A DNA stretch of 34,207 nt from an uncultured Clostridia bacterium (GCA_946531445.1 CAMNAP010000011.1:1-34207); one strand, 5' to 3'. Positions 22,517 to 31,589 are shown, counted from the first letter of the stretch. A program made the numbers and translations. The notes: generated by a model not told the origin, from the letters alone.

Positions 22517-23542
22517 TTGAGAAACCACGAAGTAACAGTAGAACACAGACTGCTTAACGGTGACGGAAAGCTTATTGAGCCGGGCTGGAGCAGAAAATAT
22601 CTTCAGATTTATGACAGAAAGGCAATTAAAAAGCCTGCTTACAGAATCAAAGAGTGGGATTATTATTACATCATTTCAAACGAGCATAAGTTCGCGTTTT
22701 GTATGACTGTTTCGGACCTCGGCTATCTCGGAATGAACAGCATTACTTTCATCAACCTTGAAAACGCTGTTGACAAAACGGCTACAATTCTTGTTCCTAT
22801 GCCGCTTGGCAGCTTTAATATGCCTTCTTCTACCTTAGAGGGCGACGTTTCCTTCAGAAACGGAAAAATGGCTGTGGAATTCCTCAATCGCGGCGACCAC
22901 AGAATTCTTCGTATGGACTATCCCGGCTTTGACGGCGGAAAGGGTATACGCTGCTGTATTAAGCTTTACGATATTCCCGAGGAGTCAATGGTAATCGCTA
23001 CTCCGTGGGACGAGGACCCCCGAGCTTTCTATTACAATCAGAAAATTAATCCTATGCGCGCAAGCGGAAGAATTATGTACGACGGAATTACATACAACCT
23101 CAATCCCGAAACCGACTTCGGCGGACTTGACTGGGGACGCGGCGTGTGGACTTACGACAACTATTGGTACTGGGGCTCAGGCTCAGGTCAGGTGGACGGA
23201 GTTCCGTTTGGCTTCAATATCGGCTACGGCTTCGGTAATACCTCTGCCGCAAGTGAAAATACAATTTTCTATAACGGTAAGGCGTATAAGTTTGACGACG
23301 TAAGATTTAACATCAGCGAAAACTATACAGACCCGTGGACAATTACCTCGTCTGACGGACGCTTTGAAATGGACTTTGTTCCTATAATAGACAGAAGCGC
23401 AAAAATTGACCTTAAGGCAATTGTTACAGACCAGCACCAGGTATTCGGAAGAATGACGGGTACTGCAATTCTTGACGACGGAACAGAGATTAAAATTAAA
23501 GACTTCCTCTGCTTTGCTGAAGAGGTGCACAATAAGTATTAA
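22517..23542 (+). CDS. DUF2804 family protein
   Basis: A 341-residue protein matching the DUF2804 pattern: an N-terminal LLNGDGKLIEPGWSRK motif, a Trp/Tyr-rich middle (ETDFGGLDWGRGVWTYDNYWYWGSGSG) and the late segment QVFGRMTGTAILDDGTEI. No signal peptide or membrane helix. The function of the family is unknown; a beta-sandwich lipocalin-like fold is likely. I prefer the TTG start at 22517 because GAAAGGA then has a spacing of about 9 nt. ATG at 22508 would directly touch the ribosome site. It stands alone between two terminators, upstream of a sugar transporter. Confidence 0.8.
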   Translation: MRNHEVTVEHRLLNGDGKLIEPGWSRKYLQIYDRKAIKKPAYRIKEWDYYYIISNEHKFAFCMTVSDLGYLGMNSITFINLENAVDKTATILVPMPLGSFNMPSSTLEGDVSFRNGKMAVEFLNRGDHRILRMDYPGFDGGKGIRCCIKLYDIPEESMVIATPWDEDPRAFYYNQKINPMRASGRIMYDGITYNLNPETDFGGLDWGRGVWTYDNYWYWGSGSGQVDGVPFGFNIGYGFGNTSAASENTIFYNGKAYKFDDVRFNISENYTDPWTITSSDGRFEMDFVPIIDRSAKIDLKAIVTDQHQVFGRMTGTAILDDGTEIKIKDFLCFAEEVHNKY

Positions 23543-23556
23543 CAGACAAACCAATG

Positions 23557-23587
23557 CCGCTCTGATTAATCAGAGCGGTTGTTTTTT
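23557..23587 (+). terminator. Terminator of the DUF2804 gene
   Basis: Stem CCGCTCTGA/TCAGAGCGG (23557-23565 with 23570-23578), loop TTAA, then TTGTTTTTT. Confidence 0.9.
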
Positions 23588-23626
23588 ATTATATATACAT
23601 CTTTTGTATAAAATAAATAAAATATC

Positions 23627-23655
23627 TTGATATTGTATATTATTTCTGTTAAAAT
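23627..23655 (+). promoter_or_regulatory. Promoter of the GPH symporter gene
   Basis: TTGATA (23627-23632), 17-bp spacer, TAAAAT (23650-23655) with TG upstream. It is the same composition as the promoter at 115-143. Confidence 0.65.
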
Positions 23656-23700
23656 GGTAATGCTAAATGTGCGATATGCACAACTGAAAGGAGAAAATGT

Positions 23701-25326
23701 ATGGGCTCAAAAGTGTATAAAAACACCTATACAGGTAAAGAGCTGTTCGGCTATCTCGTAGGTATGTTCGGACAGAATATGATTTATCAGGTTGTTGCCG
23801 CAGGTCTCGTTAGCGTGTACTTAGGTACTGTTCTTTATATTCCTGCAGCTGCAGTCAGCGTAATTATTTTCGTTGCGAGAATATGGGACGCAATCAACGA
23901 CCCGATGATGGGAACAATAGTAGACAGAACGCATACCAAGTGGGGTAAGTGCCGTCCGTATCTTATTATTTTCCCGGCTATTATCGGTTTAATGACAATT
24001 CTTTGCTTCCTTAACGGAATCTATACAAACAACGGCGCAAGCAAGGCGCTTATAGTTGCGTGGGCAGCTGCTTCTTACATAATCTGGGGTATGCTTTTCA
24101 CAGTTTGTGATATTCCGCTTTGGGGTATTACTTCTCTTATGACAGAGGATGAAAATGACCGTGCAAAGATTATCGGCCTTGCGCGTATGGCTGCAGGTGT
24201 CGGCGGTATCGGTACTGTTGTAAGCTTCATTCCCGACTTCCTTAAAGGCAATTTTGAAGGCAAGTACAATGCAATGGTGGGTACTGTTGTAAAGGGTGCT
24301 GAATATACACAGCAGATGGCAAACAACGATACTAAAAAGGCTGCATGGATTGCAACAGTAGTAATTATTACAGTTATTTCAACTATTCTCTTTGAGGTTG
24401 CAGGTCTTGTAACACGCGAAAGAGTTCCCGGCGACGCTGAGGACAAGAGAGGCATTATTGATAACTTCAAGATTATGTGGGGCTGTCTCCCGTTCCGCCA
24501 GATTCTTATATCAGGCGTTCTCAGAAGCCCGCTTCAGCTTCTTATGATTCTTGCTATGCCGCTTATGCTTTACTACTATACCGATAACTCATTTAACAAT
24601 GTCGGTAACCTTGACGGCGGTCAGAGAATTATCAAGATTGGTTTAATCGGTCTTGCCGTATTTATTCCTCAGTTTGCGGCTATGGCTATTACTCCGAACC
24701 TCGTTAAGAAATTTGAAAATAAAGCTATTTATAACTTCTACACATTAGCAGGCGCAGTACCTTATGCTCTCATCTTTGTTGCTTACCTTCTTTTCAAGGG
24801 CAACCTCTTAGGTTGGGGCGGAATCATTATCACTGCTGTTTGCATCGGTCTTGCTTCTGCTTCAATGGGTGGTATCAACGTAATGCAGTCAATTATGATT
24901 GCCGACTGCGTTGACTACGAGGAGTACAACAAGGGCTACCGTCCCGACGGCGTATTCTTCTCGGGCCAGTCATTCCTTACAAAGCTTTCCGGCGGTATCG
25001 CAGCTCTTATACAGGGTATCGTTTACACAGTAGTTAAGTTCTCGGGCGAAAACCTTGACAATATTAACTACAGACTTACACAGGGCGAACAGTTCTTTAA
25101 GATTGACGGCGGTAAATATGCTGCTGCTATGTTCTTCCTTATTTCTGTCCCCGTTGCAGTAGGTATGCTCCTTTCTGCGATCCCGATGAGAAAGTATAAG
25201 ATGACCGACGCTGAACACAACAGAATGCTTGAAGAGCTTGTTGCAAAGCGTGAGGCTGCAAGAACAGGCAAGTCAGAAGATAATAATTATCCCGAAATCA
25301 ATTCAGATATAGCTTCTCTCGATTGA
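23701..25326 (+). CDS. GPH-family (MelB-like) sugar:cation symporter
   Basis: A 541-residue, 12-helix-type transporter of the glycoside-pentoside-hexuronide family. The family signature near helix 2 is clear: ARIWDAINDPMMGTIVDRTHTKWGKCRPY. A second conserved region is MQSIMIADCVDYEEYNKGYRPDGVFFS. It probably imports an oligosaccharide or glycoside with a cation; the substrate is not shown, but the GH130/GH5 genes nearby suggest a beta-mannoside or related glycan. Ribosome site AAAGGAG at about 23690-23696. The hydrophilic C-terminal tail ends at a TGA (25324-25326), after which the same frame continues with protein-like sequence for 21 codons to TAA at 25390. Confidence 0.9.
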   Translation: MGSKVYKNTYTGKELFGYLVGMFGQNMIYQVVAAGLVSVYLGTVLYIPAAAVSVIIFVARIWDAINDPMMGTIVDRTHTKWGKCRPYLIIFPAIIGLMTILCFLNGIYTNNGASKALIVAWAAASYIIWGMLFTVCDIPLWGITSLMTEDENDRAKIIGLARMAAGVGGIGTVVSFIPDFLKGNFEGKYNAMVGTVVKGAEYTQQMANNDTKKAAWIATVVIITVISTILFEVAGLVTRERVPGDAEDKRGIIDNFKIMWGCLPFRQILISGVLRSPLQLLMILAMPLMLYYYTDNSFNNVGNLDGGQRIIKIGLIGLAVFIPQFAAMAITPNLVKKFENKAIYNFYTLAGAVPYALIFVAYLLFKGNLLGWGGIIITAVCIGLASASMGGINVMQSIMIADCVDYEEYNKGYRPDGVFFSGQSFLTKLSGGIAALIQGIVYTVVKFSGENLDNINYRLTQGEQFFKIDGGKYAAAMFFLISVPVAVGMLLSAIPMRKYKMTDAEHNRMLEELVAKREAARTGKSEDNNYPEINSDIASLD

Positions 25327-25392
25327 AATGAAGTCGCACGCGTGCTTGATGAAAATATGGAAGACATTGTGCGACAGATTAATGAACTTTAA
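25327..25392 (+). other. In-frame continuation of the symporter gene after a TGA
   Basis: Directly after the TGA and in the same frame the codons read NEVARVLDENMEDIVRQINEL and then TAA (25390-25392). The composition is that of a normal amphipathic tail, and the terminator stem begins 5 bp later, where a gene end would be expected. A TGG-to-TGA change (SLDW to SLD-stop) would explain it. Alternatives are readthrough, an assembly error or chance. Confidence 0.45.
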
Positions 25393-25396
25393 TTTA

Positions 25397-25430
25397 AACG
25401 GCAGGCTGAAAAAATCAGCTTGCCGTTATT
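25397..25430 (+). terminator. Terminator of the symporter gene
   Basis: Stem AACGGCAGGCTGA/TCAGCTTGCCGTT (25397-25409 with 25415-25427, one G-U pair), loop of five A, then ATTACTTT. Confidence 0.75.
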
Positions 25431-25441
25431 ACTTTGACGTA

Positions 25442-25470
25442 TTTACAAATAAAATTTTTTATGTTAAAAT
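25442..25470 (+). promoter_or_regulatory. Promoter of the ABC exporter operon
   Basis: TTTACA (25442-25447), 17-bp spacer, TAAAAT (25465-25470) preceded by TG. Confidence 0.6.
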
Positions 25471-25500
25471 TATTTTTAATTAAGCTTTGGGAGGTGAATT

Positions 25501-27336
25501 ATGCCGAGGCGCTGGACCCCTTTACACGAGGACATTAAGGTACCTGTTTTCAAAAACGTTATCTACGCAATGAAGATACTTTTTAAAGCTGATAAAACAC
25601 TGCTTCCCGCTGCGATTATCGCGCAGGTTTCAACTCAGGTTTTTACGCTGTTTTTTCAGGGCGTTCTGTTTTTAAAGGTGCTTTTAAGCATTATTCAGGG
25701 CAATATGACCTTTGAGTATTTTTTCAAGGCTCTGCTGCTCTTTTTAGGCGTGGGGCTTGTTTATGAAATAATAATAATAGCAAGCGATTACGCCCAGAAT
25801 ATTGGGTGGAAAAGAGTGTATAAAGGGCTTAACAATGCAATTTTCAAAAAGGCGTGCGAGGTTGATGTTGAATGCTATGAGGACCCCGCCTTTTATGACG
25901 CGTACCAGCGTGCAACCGAAATCCTCACAAGCAGTATTTTTATGTCGTTCGTCATAGACTTGTCAATGCTTCTCGGTAATATCATTTCACTTGTTCTTGT
26001 TATAGGGATTGTTACAACAATCGACCCCGCTTATCTTATTTTCCTCGCTCCCGTCGGCATAGTATTTGCCGTTGAAATAATCAAAAGTAAGCTGCTTTAT
26101 AAGCGCGACCTTTCAATGACTACGAATAACAGAGTAAAGGCATATTCCCAGCGTACGGTTTTTTTAAAGGACTTCTCAAAGGATATGCGTACCTCAAATA
26201 TCTTCTCAGTTGTGATAAGGCGTTTTGAAAGAGCAGTTGAGGATAATATCAGAATAATAAAAAAATACGGCGTCAAGCTTTTCATCTACAGTATGATAGG
26301 CTCTCTTTTCGGCGAATTCATTCCGATAGTAGGAACATACTCGTTTGCGTCGTATCAGTTTATAAAGGACAAGGGGCTTGACATTTCGGGCTTTTCTGTT
26401 GTTCTTGCTTCAATAAACTCAGTCCGTCAGACCACGGCGGGAATTGCGGACTCGCTTGCCGAGCTTACGAATGTGGCGCTGTATTTTCAGAATCTTCACG
26501 ATTTCTTTGACTACGAAAGCAAAATTAAAAGCGGAGAAGCTGAAGCGGGCGAATTTGAGTCGCTTGAATTCAGAAACGTGTCGTTCAGGTACCCCTCGGC
26601 TGAAGAGAATTCAATTAACAACGTAAGCTTTAAAATAAACAGGGGAGAGACTGTTGCGCTTGTCGGCGTTAACGGAGCCGGTAAAACGACTCTTGTAAAG
26701 CTTATGCTACGCTTTTACGACGTTACCGAGGGCGAGATTTTATATAACGGTAAAAATATTAAGGAATACAACGTGCAGAGTCTGAGAAGGCGTTTTGCAA
26801 CTGTTTTTCAGGATTACAAAACCTTTGCGCTTTCAGTATATGAAAACGTAATATGCCACGTTCCCGACAGTGAGGAGCGCAAAAAAGCCGAGAAGGCGCT
26901 CAGACAGAGCGGCGCCTGGGAAAAAATACAGACGCTTGAAAACGGAGCAGATACCGTTCTTACCCGCGAGTTTGACGAAAACGGCGCAGGACTTTCGGGC
27001 GGCGAAACGCAGAAAACGGCTGTTGCAAGAATGTTTGCTAAGAACTTTGATATTGCAATACTTGACGAGCCGTCGTCTGCGCTTGACCCGATTGCAGAGT
27101 ATAAAATGTATGAAAACCTGATTAAAGCTACTGAGAATAAGACAGTTATTTATATTTCTCATCGCCTTTCTTCCGCTGTACTAAGCGACAAGATTATAGT
27201 TCTCGGCGGCGGCAGAGTGCTTGAAAGCGGTACACATTCTCAGCTTATGGAAGCGGGAAATGAATACGCAGAGATGTTCACGCTTCAGGCGTCGCGCTAC
27301 AGAGATGCAAAAAGCGAGGTGGCAGATGGTGCATGA
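25501..27336 (+). CDS. ABC exporter half-transporter, subunit 1 (permease-ATPase fusion)
   Basis: A 611-residue type-IV (exporter) ABC protein: six-helix membrane domain (about 25-320) followed by a nucleotide-binding domain (about 355-600). Motifs: Walker A GVNGAGKT (389-396), Q-loop VFQDYKTF, signature LSGGE (498-502), Walker B IAILDEPSSALDP with catalytic Glu, and H-loop YISHRLSS. All ATP-site motifs are intact. Ribosome site GGGAGGTG. The downstream partner gene starts inside this gene (11-nt overlap), so the two very probably form a heterodimer. The substrate cannot be inferred; peptides, lipids or drugs are usual for such pairs. Confidence 0.92.
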   Translation: MPRRWTPLHEDIKVPVFKNVIYAMKILFKADKTLLPAAIIAQVSTQVFTLFFQGVLFLKVLLSIIQGNMTFEYFFKALLLFLGVGLVYEIIIIASDYAQNIGWKRVYKGLNNAIFKKACEVDVECYEDPAFYDAYQRATEILTSSIFMSFVIDLSMLLGNIISLVLVIGIVTTIDPAYLIFLAPVGIVFAVEIIKSKLLYKRDLSMTTNNRVKAYSQRTVFLKDFSKDMRTSNIFSVVIRRFERAVEDNIRIIKKYGVKLFIYSMIGSLFGEFIPIVGTYSFASYQFIKDKGLDISGFSVVLASINSVRQTTAGIADSLAELTNVALYFQNLHDFFDYESKIKSGEAEAGEFESLEFRNVSFRYPSAEENSINNVSFKINRGETVALVGVNGAGKTTLVKLMLRFYDVTEGEILYNGKNIKEYNVQSLRRRFATVFQDYKTFALSVYENVICHVPDSEERKKAEKALRQSGAWEKIQTLENGADTVLTREFDENGAGLSGGETQKTAVARMFAKNFDIAILDEPSSALDPIAEYKMYENLIKATENKTVIYISHRLSSAVLSDKIIVLGGGRVLESGTHSQLMEAGNEYAEMFTLQASRYRDAKSEVADGA

Positions 27337-29146
27337 TTACAGAGCTGACAAGCCCACTCATTCAATCTTTTCAAACGTAATGTTTTTCCTGAAGCTTATG
27401 TTTAGGTTTTCACCGCTTCTTGTAATCGGCGAATGTTTCTGGGGTGTGCTTATGCGCCTGCCCACAAGAGTCATTTCCGTAATCGGTGTAAAGTATGTTA
27501 TAGACGTAATTTCAAATGGCGACGACACAAGAAAGATTGTTGTTGCGGTAATTGTAATTGCGCTTATACTTATTCTGACCGAGGTCGGAAACTGGCTTTA
27601 CCGCGAATTCTTTTTCGGGATTGAACGTGAAAAGATGACGGCGGGACTTTCAAAGGCTATGTACGAAAAGGCGAAGAGCCTTGACTTATCGTCTTATGAC
27701 GACCCTGATTTTTACAACAACTTTATTCTTGTAATTCAGGGCTCGGGTGAGAGCGTAAGCCATATACTGTTTTTAATTCAGCGTTATATCGGCGAGGTTG
27801 TTTCGCTTATAACAATCGCCTCAATTATTCTTGCAATAGACCCTATATGTCTTTTAATCGTAATCGGCGTTGCGGCAGTATTTACACCGCTTAGCAGAAA
27901 AATCGGTAAGCTGCAGGCTGAAAGACAGATAGAGAATAATAAATACCACAGAAGAGCCGATTATTTTGCGCGTATATTCTATCTTCAGGACTACGCAAAA
28001 GAGGTTAGAATGAATGACATTCAGCCGCTTCTTATTGAACGTTACAATGACGCAGCGGATGATGTAATAAACAATCAGATTAAGTATGTCAGAAAAATTG
28101 ATTTTATCTATTTTTTCCAGGAGTTCGGCGTTCAGATTTTCGGCTTTATGTTTATTCTTCCGCTGTATCTCGGCTATTGCGTGCTTAAAACCAAAACGCT
28201 TCTTCCGGGCGACTTTGTAGCAACGTTTAACGGCGCGTTTTCAATTGCAACCTCGTTCTCGTTTCTGACAGTCGGCGTTGTAAGAGCATTTTCGGAAAGC
28301 GCAAAGCTTATTGAGAAATACCGTGAATTCTTAAAGCGCGATATAGAAATACTTGACGGCGAAAAGGAAGCGCCGCTAACAGAGCCAAAAGAAATTACGC
28401 TTAAAAACGTCGGCTTTACATATCCCGGTAACGATGAACCGACTCTTAAAAATATCAATATGACAATTCACCCGTATGAAAAGATAGCCCTTGTAGGCTA
28501 TAACGGAGCGGGAAAAACCACGCTTACAAATCTTCTTTTAAGACTTTACGACGTAAGCGAGGGTGAAATTGATATTGACGGTGAGGATATACGAGATGTT
28601 ACAGTAAAATCGCACAGAAACCGCTTTGCTGCAGTATTTCAGGACTTTCAGATATTTGCCGCAACTCTCGGCGAAAACGTATCGCTTGATACTGAAACCG
28701 ACAGAGAGCGTGCTGAAACTGCGCTTTCTCACAGCGGCTTTTCAAAAAAGGTAAAAAGCGGGCTTGATACTCCGCTGCTTCGTGAATTTGACGACAACGG
28801 AATTATGATGTCGGGCGGTGAAGGTCAGAAGGTTGCAATTGCAAGGGCGTTTTACAAAAACTGTCCGTATGTTATTCTTGACGAGCCTTCGGCAAACCTT
28901 GACCCGATAGCTGAATATAATCTCAATCAGGCAATGATTGAGGCGGCTGAGGATAAAACGGTTGTCTTTATTTCTCACAGGCTTTCAACAACTGTAAACG
29001 CCGATAAAATCTATGTTATGGAAAAGGGCGAAATAATTGAAAGCGGTTCTCATTCTGAGCTTATGAAGATGAACGGAACGTATGCTTATATGTTTAATCT
29101 TCAGGCGGAAAAATACAAAAAGGAAAACGAAAAGAATAAAAGCTGA
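27326..29146 (+). CDS. ABC exporter half-transporter, subunit 2 (permease-ATPase fusion)
   Basis: A 606-residue partner of the preceding gene. Membrane domain (about 15-320, FSNVMFFLKLMFRFSPLLV onward), then an ATPase domain with Walker A GYNGAGKTT, Q-loop VFQDFQIF, signature MSGGE, Walker B YVILDEPSANLDP and H-loop FISHRLST. Both composite ATP sites of the heterodimer therefore look competent, unlike many heterodimeric exporters with one dead site. I start at ATG 27326 because GAGGTGG lies 4 nt upstream and MVHDYRADKPTHS begins the homologous region. The longer frame upstream overlaps the coding end of subunit 1. It ends in a terminator shared with the convergent GH130 gene. Confidence 0.92.
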   Translation: MVHDYRADKPTHSIFSNVMFFLKLMFRFSPLLVIGECFWGVLMRLPTRVISVIGVKYVIDVISNGDDTRKIVVAVIVIALILILTEVGNWLYREFFFGIEREKMTAGLSKAMYEKAKSLDLSSYDDPDFYNNFILVIQGSGESVSHILFLIQRYIGEVVSLITIASIILAIDPICLLIVIGVAAVFTPLSRKIGKLQAERQIENNKYHRRADYFARIFYLQDYAKEVRMNDIQPLLIERYNDAADDVINNQIKYVRKIDFIYFFQEFGVQIFGFMFILPLYLGYCVLKTKTLLPGDFVATFNGAFSIATSFSFLTVGVVRAFSESAKLIEKYREFLKRDIEILDGEKEAPLTEPKEITLKNVGFTYPGNDEPTLKNINMTIHPYEKIALVGYNGAGKTTLTNLLLRLYDVSEGEIDIDGEDIRDVTVKSHRNRFAAVFQDFQIFAATLGENVSLDTETDRERAETALSHSGFSKKVKSGLDTPLLREFDDNGIMMSGGEGQKVAIARAFYKNCPYVILDEPSANLDPIAEYNLNQAMIEAAEDKTVVFISHRLSTTVNADKIYVMEKGEIIESGSHSELMKMNGTYAYMFNLQAEKYKKENEKNKS

Positions 29147-29166
29147 CTTCTGAGAAGTCAGCTTTT
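29138..29166. terminator. Bidirectional terminator between the ABC operon and the GH130 gene
   Basis: Perfect 13-bp stem AAAAGCTGACTTC/GAAGTCAGCTTTT (29138-29150 with 29154-29166), loop TGA. It contains the stop codon of the plus-strand gene. Confidence 0.88.
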
Positions 29167-29169
29167 TAA

Positions 29170-30120
29170 TTATTTAATCATATCATGCTTGTGTATATAA
29201 TCTATCGTTTCGTCAACTGTTGTAAACGCGAGTGCAACCGACGTGTCGGCTGCTCCGTAATAAATAGCTATTCTGCCCGTATCAGCGTCAGCAAGAGCGG
29301 CGCAGGGGAATACAACGTTCGGAACATCTCCGACGGTTTCGTATATTTCGTGAGGAGCAAGAAGAAAGCTGTCAGCTCTGTGAAGCACCTTCCACGGCTC
29401 GTCTCTGTCAAGAATAGCGGCGCCCATACTGTATGTAAAGCCGTTACAGCTTGTTATAACGCCGTGGTAGAACAGAAGCCAGCCCTCGTCGGTTTCAATG
29501 GGAGTCGGACCTGCGCCGATTTTTGTCATTTCCCAGTTTTTAACGGGTCCCATAACAAATCTGTATTTGCCCCAGTATTCAAGGTCGCGGCTTCGCTGAA
29601 TGAATATATCGCCGTAGGGGGTGTGTCCTCTGTCACACGGGCGAACAAGCATCATATATTCGCCGTTAATTTTCCTCGGAAAAAGTACTCCGTTTCTCGC
29701 TACGGGGTAGGTTGCGTCCTCAAGCTGTTCCCAGCTTTTGAAATCACTGGTAACGGCTACGCCGATTGTTGTACCCTGCGGAGTAAGGTTAACCCAGGAA
29801 AGATAATATTTTCCGTCAATCTCACAGATTCTTGGATCATAGCCCTTGAAAATTATCTTTTCGTCAAGCTCCCAGTTTATTGCGTCCTTGCTGTAGCCTG
29901 TAACAATATTCTGGTCCCTCGTTCTGTCATCAACGCGGAAAACGCCCGCAAAGCCGTCGCCGAAGGGAACGACTGCGGAATTAAAAATACTGTTTGCAAA
30001 AAAGAGATTATCTCTTGTAATAATCGGATTATTTGTATATCTCCATACGGGGTAAGCGTATCCCTCGGGCTTGTCCTGCCAGGGAAGATTTTTCATTGTT
30101 CCGCCGAATAATTTTGCCAT
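29170..30120 (-). CDS. GH130 family glycoside phosphorylase (beta-mannoside type)
   Basis: A 316-residue five-bladed propeller enzyme of family GH130. Members cleave beta-1,4-mannosyl linkages with phosphate, giving mannose-1-phosphate. Visible motifs: NPIITRDN, NSAVVPFGDGFAGVFRVDDR, FKGYDPRI (the catalytic Asp is likely D95), RPCDRG, and GAGPTPIETDEGWLLFYHGV. Size suggests the mannooligosaccharide phosphorylase subgroup, but the subgroup cannot be fixed without alignment. No signal peptide, so it acts in the cytosol. Ribosome site AAGGAG 7 nt before the ATG. It starts 2 nt after the GH5 gene stop and forms an operon with it. Confidence 0.88.
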   Translation of the reverse strand: MAKLFGGTMKNLPWQDKPEGYAYPVWRYTNNPIITRDNLFFANSIFNSAVVPFGDGFAGVFRVDDRTRDQNIVTGYSKDAINWELDEKIIFKGYDPRICEIDGKYYLSWVNLTPQGTTIGVAVTSDFKSWEQLEDATYPVARNGVLFPRKINGEYMMLVRPCDRGHTPYGDIFIQRSRDLEYWGKYRFVMGPVKNWEMTKIGAGPTPIETDEGWLLFYHGVITSCNGFTYSMGAAILDRDEPWKVLHRADSFLLAPHEIYETVGDVPNVVFPCAALADADTGRIAIYYGAADTSVALAFTTVDETIDYIHKHDMIK

Positions 30121-30122
30121 AA

Positions 30123-31589
30123 TTAACTCCTTATGCTTAATTTAATTGTGTTTTCTCCTGCGCCTGTTTTTACAGCGATTAGGCTTGCGCCTGAGGTGTA
30201 CTGCTCAATAACCTTGAAATCAACACCGTCAGCAGTAAACGGCTTATGAACATAAATTATGCTTTCGCCCTCATTGTCAGAGGTGTAGCTGAGCGTGAAA
30301 ACGTCTGTAGCTCTGTTGTAGGAGTAGCTTTTTATCTCTCCCGCAACAGCAACAGGGTGCGTTCTGCAGAGCATTTCCATAAGCGGCGAGTCAAGGTCGT
30401 CGCCGTGATAATCCCAGTACATCTGTCCCCAGTGCTTTTCGTCAAAATAGTCAAGAAGCTCATAGGCGTGCGGGAACCACGAGGTGTCTGTGTTATCGCT
30501 GCAGCCGCCCCATTCGCCTACAATTACGGGAACCTCAAGCCTTAACTGTGTGTTTCTCATCTCGTCAAAGAACGCTTTAACTCTTGAGGAATTTGCGTAC
30601 TGATAAAGCGGAGTATCAACTGAAAAATCGTATGAATGCGGACCGAAGCACTGAAGTTCTTCGCGCTTTCCGTTAACCGTAATCGGCGGTACGGATTGCT
30701 TAATTCCGCTGTTACAGAGATAGCTCTGCTCAATCATAATTATACCGTTTTTAGTAATCTCTCGTATAGCAGCAGTCGTCTTGTTTAAAAACGGCGAATA
30801 CTTCTTTTTGTCAAACTCTGCCGAAAGGCCGTCAACACCCTTTACAGCGTCGCGTATTACGTCGCCGCCTATACAGTCAAGCAGAAGTCTTGTATCCCTA
30901 TTGACTGCCGCTCTTAGCATTTTCTTTCTGTCTATCTTTTCGTGAGTTGCAACGGTCTTTGCAACGCCGCCTATAAGGCGCGCAAACATCCTTTTACTCA
31001 TTGAGCCCGGGAAGGGCTCGTTCATAAGGTCAAAGCCGAAAAGGGCAGGGCTTTCACCGTAGCGCCTTGCAAGCATTTTCCAAAGCTCGCAGTATCTGTC
31101 CTGAAGCCCGACGCCTCTGTAAAAATCATTATTCCAGAAATGGTCGAAGGCGTTGTGTACCCATCTGCCGAAAAAGTAGCCGTCTGCCCAGACAAATATC
31201 GGCATTCTCGGCTTTGCTCCGTCAGTAATCGCCGCCCATTCGGGAGCGCCGTCGCCAACGCATTTTCCGCCGTTTGCAGAGTAAATATCCTGGTGCATAT
31301 CAAGAAGAATATATACGCCGTATTCTTCGGCAAGGGCAAATATACCGTCAAGCGATTTAAGATAGCTTTCGTTATATTTTCCCATTTCAGGCTCAAGGTT
31401 CTGCCACGTTACGGCAAGGCGGATTATGTCAAAGCCTTTTTCTTTGTATTTTTTGAAAAAGTCCTCGTCGAGTTTATAGCGAAACTCCTTTTGGTCAAGC
31501 AGCTTGTCGTCAATATTCATTCCGTTGAGAATTCTCTCTCTTCCCGCGGAATCAATAAAGCGCATCTGTTTTACTCTTATTTTTTCCAA
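30123..31589 (-). CDS. GH5 family glycoside hydrolase (endoglycoceramidase-like architecture)
   Basis: A 488-residue enzyme: (beta/alpha)8 GH5 domain (about 8-400) with acid/base E191 (FDLMNEPF) and nucleophile E359 (VIVGEWGG), plus LLDMHQDIYS and GPHSYDF substrate-site motifs, then a beta-sandwich C-terminal domain (about 405-488). The two-domain layout and the LLDMHQD/MNEP pattern recall endoglycoceramidases and related GH5 subfamilies that attack glycolipid or oligosaccharide glycosides. No signal peptide, so the substrate is probably imported. The start is TTG at 31589, with AAGGAG and AAGGA upstream; no better ATG exists. Transcribed with the GH130 gene, so a mannose-containing substrate is possible but unproven. 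Confidence 0.85.
   Translation of the reverse strand: MEKIRVKQMRFIDSAGRERILNGMNIDDKLLDQKEFRYKLDEDFFKKYKEKGFDIIRLAVTWQNLEPEMGKYNESYLKSLDGIFALAEEYGVYILLDMHQDIYSANGGKCVGDGAPEWAAITDGAKPRMPIFVWADGYFFGRWVHNAFDHFWNNDFYRGVGLQDRYCELWKMLARRYGESPALFGFDLMNEPFPGSMSKRMFARLIGGVAKTVATHEKIDRKKMLRAAVNRDTRLLLDCIGGDVIRDAVKGVDGLSAEFDKKKYSPFLNKTTAAIREITKNGIIMIEQSYLCNSGIKQSVPPITVNGKREELQCFGPHSYDFSVDTPLYQYANSSRVKAFFDEMRNTQLRLEVPVIVGEWGGCSDNTDTSWFPHAYELLDYFDEKHWGQMYWDYHGDDLDSPLMEMLCRTHPVAVAGEIKSYSYNRATDVFTLSYTSDNEGESIIYVHKPFTADGVDFKVIEQYTSGASLIAVKTGAGENTIKLSIRS

Noticed and set aside
23701..25392. UGA recoded to Trp in this organism
   Set aside because: Several clearly complete genes (copA, csoR, the recombinase, subunits of the ABC exporter) end at TGA, so only a local event can explain the symporter's in-frame TGA.
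29185..30111. A 308-codon open frame on the plus strand opposite the GH130 gene
   Set aside because: It is the exact antisense of a clear GH130 enzyme, has a Cys/Asn/Val-rich composition without any recognisable motif, and no ribosome site. It is a by-product of codon use on the other strand.
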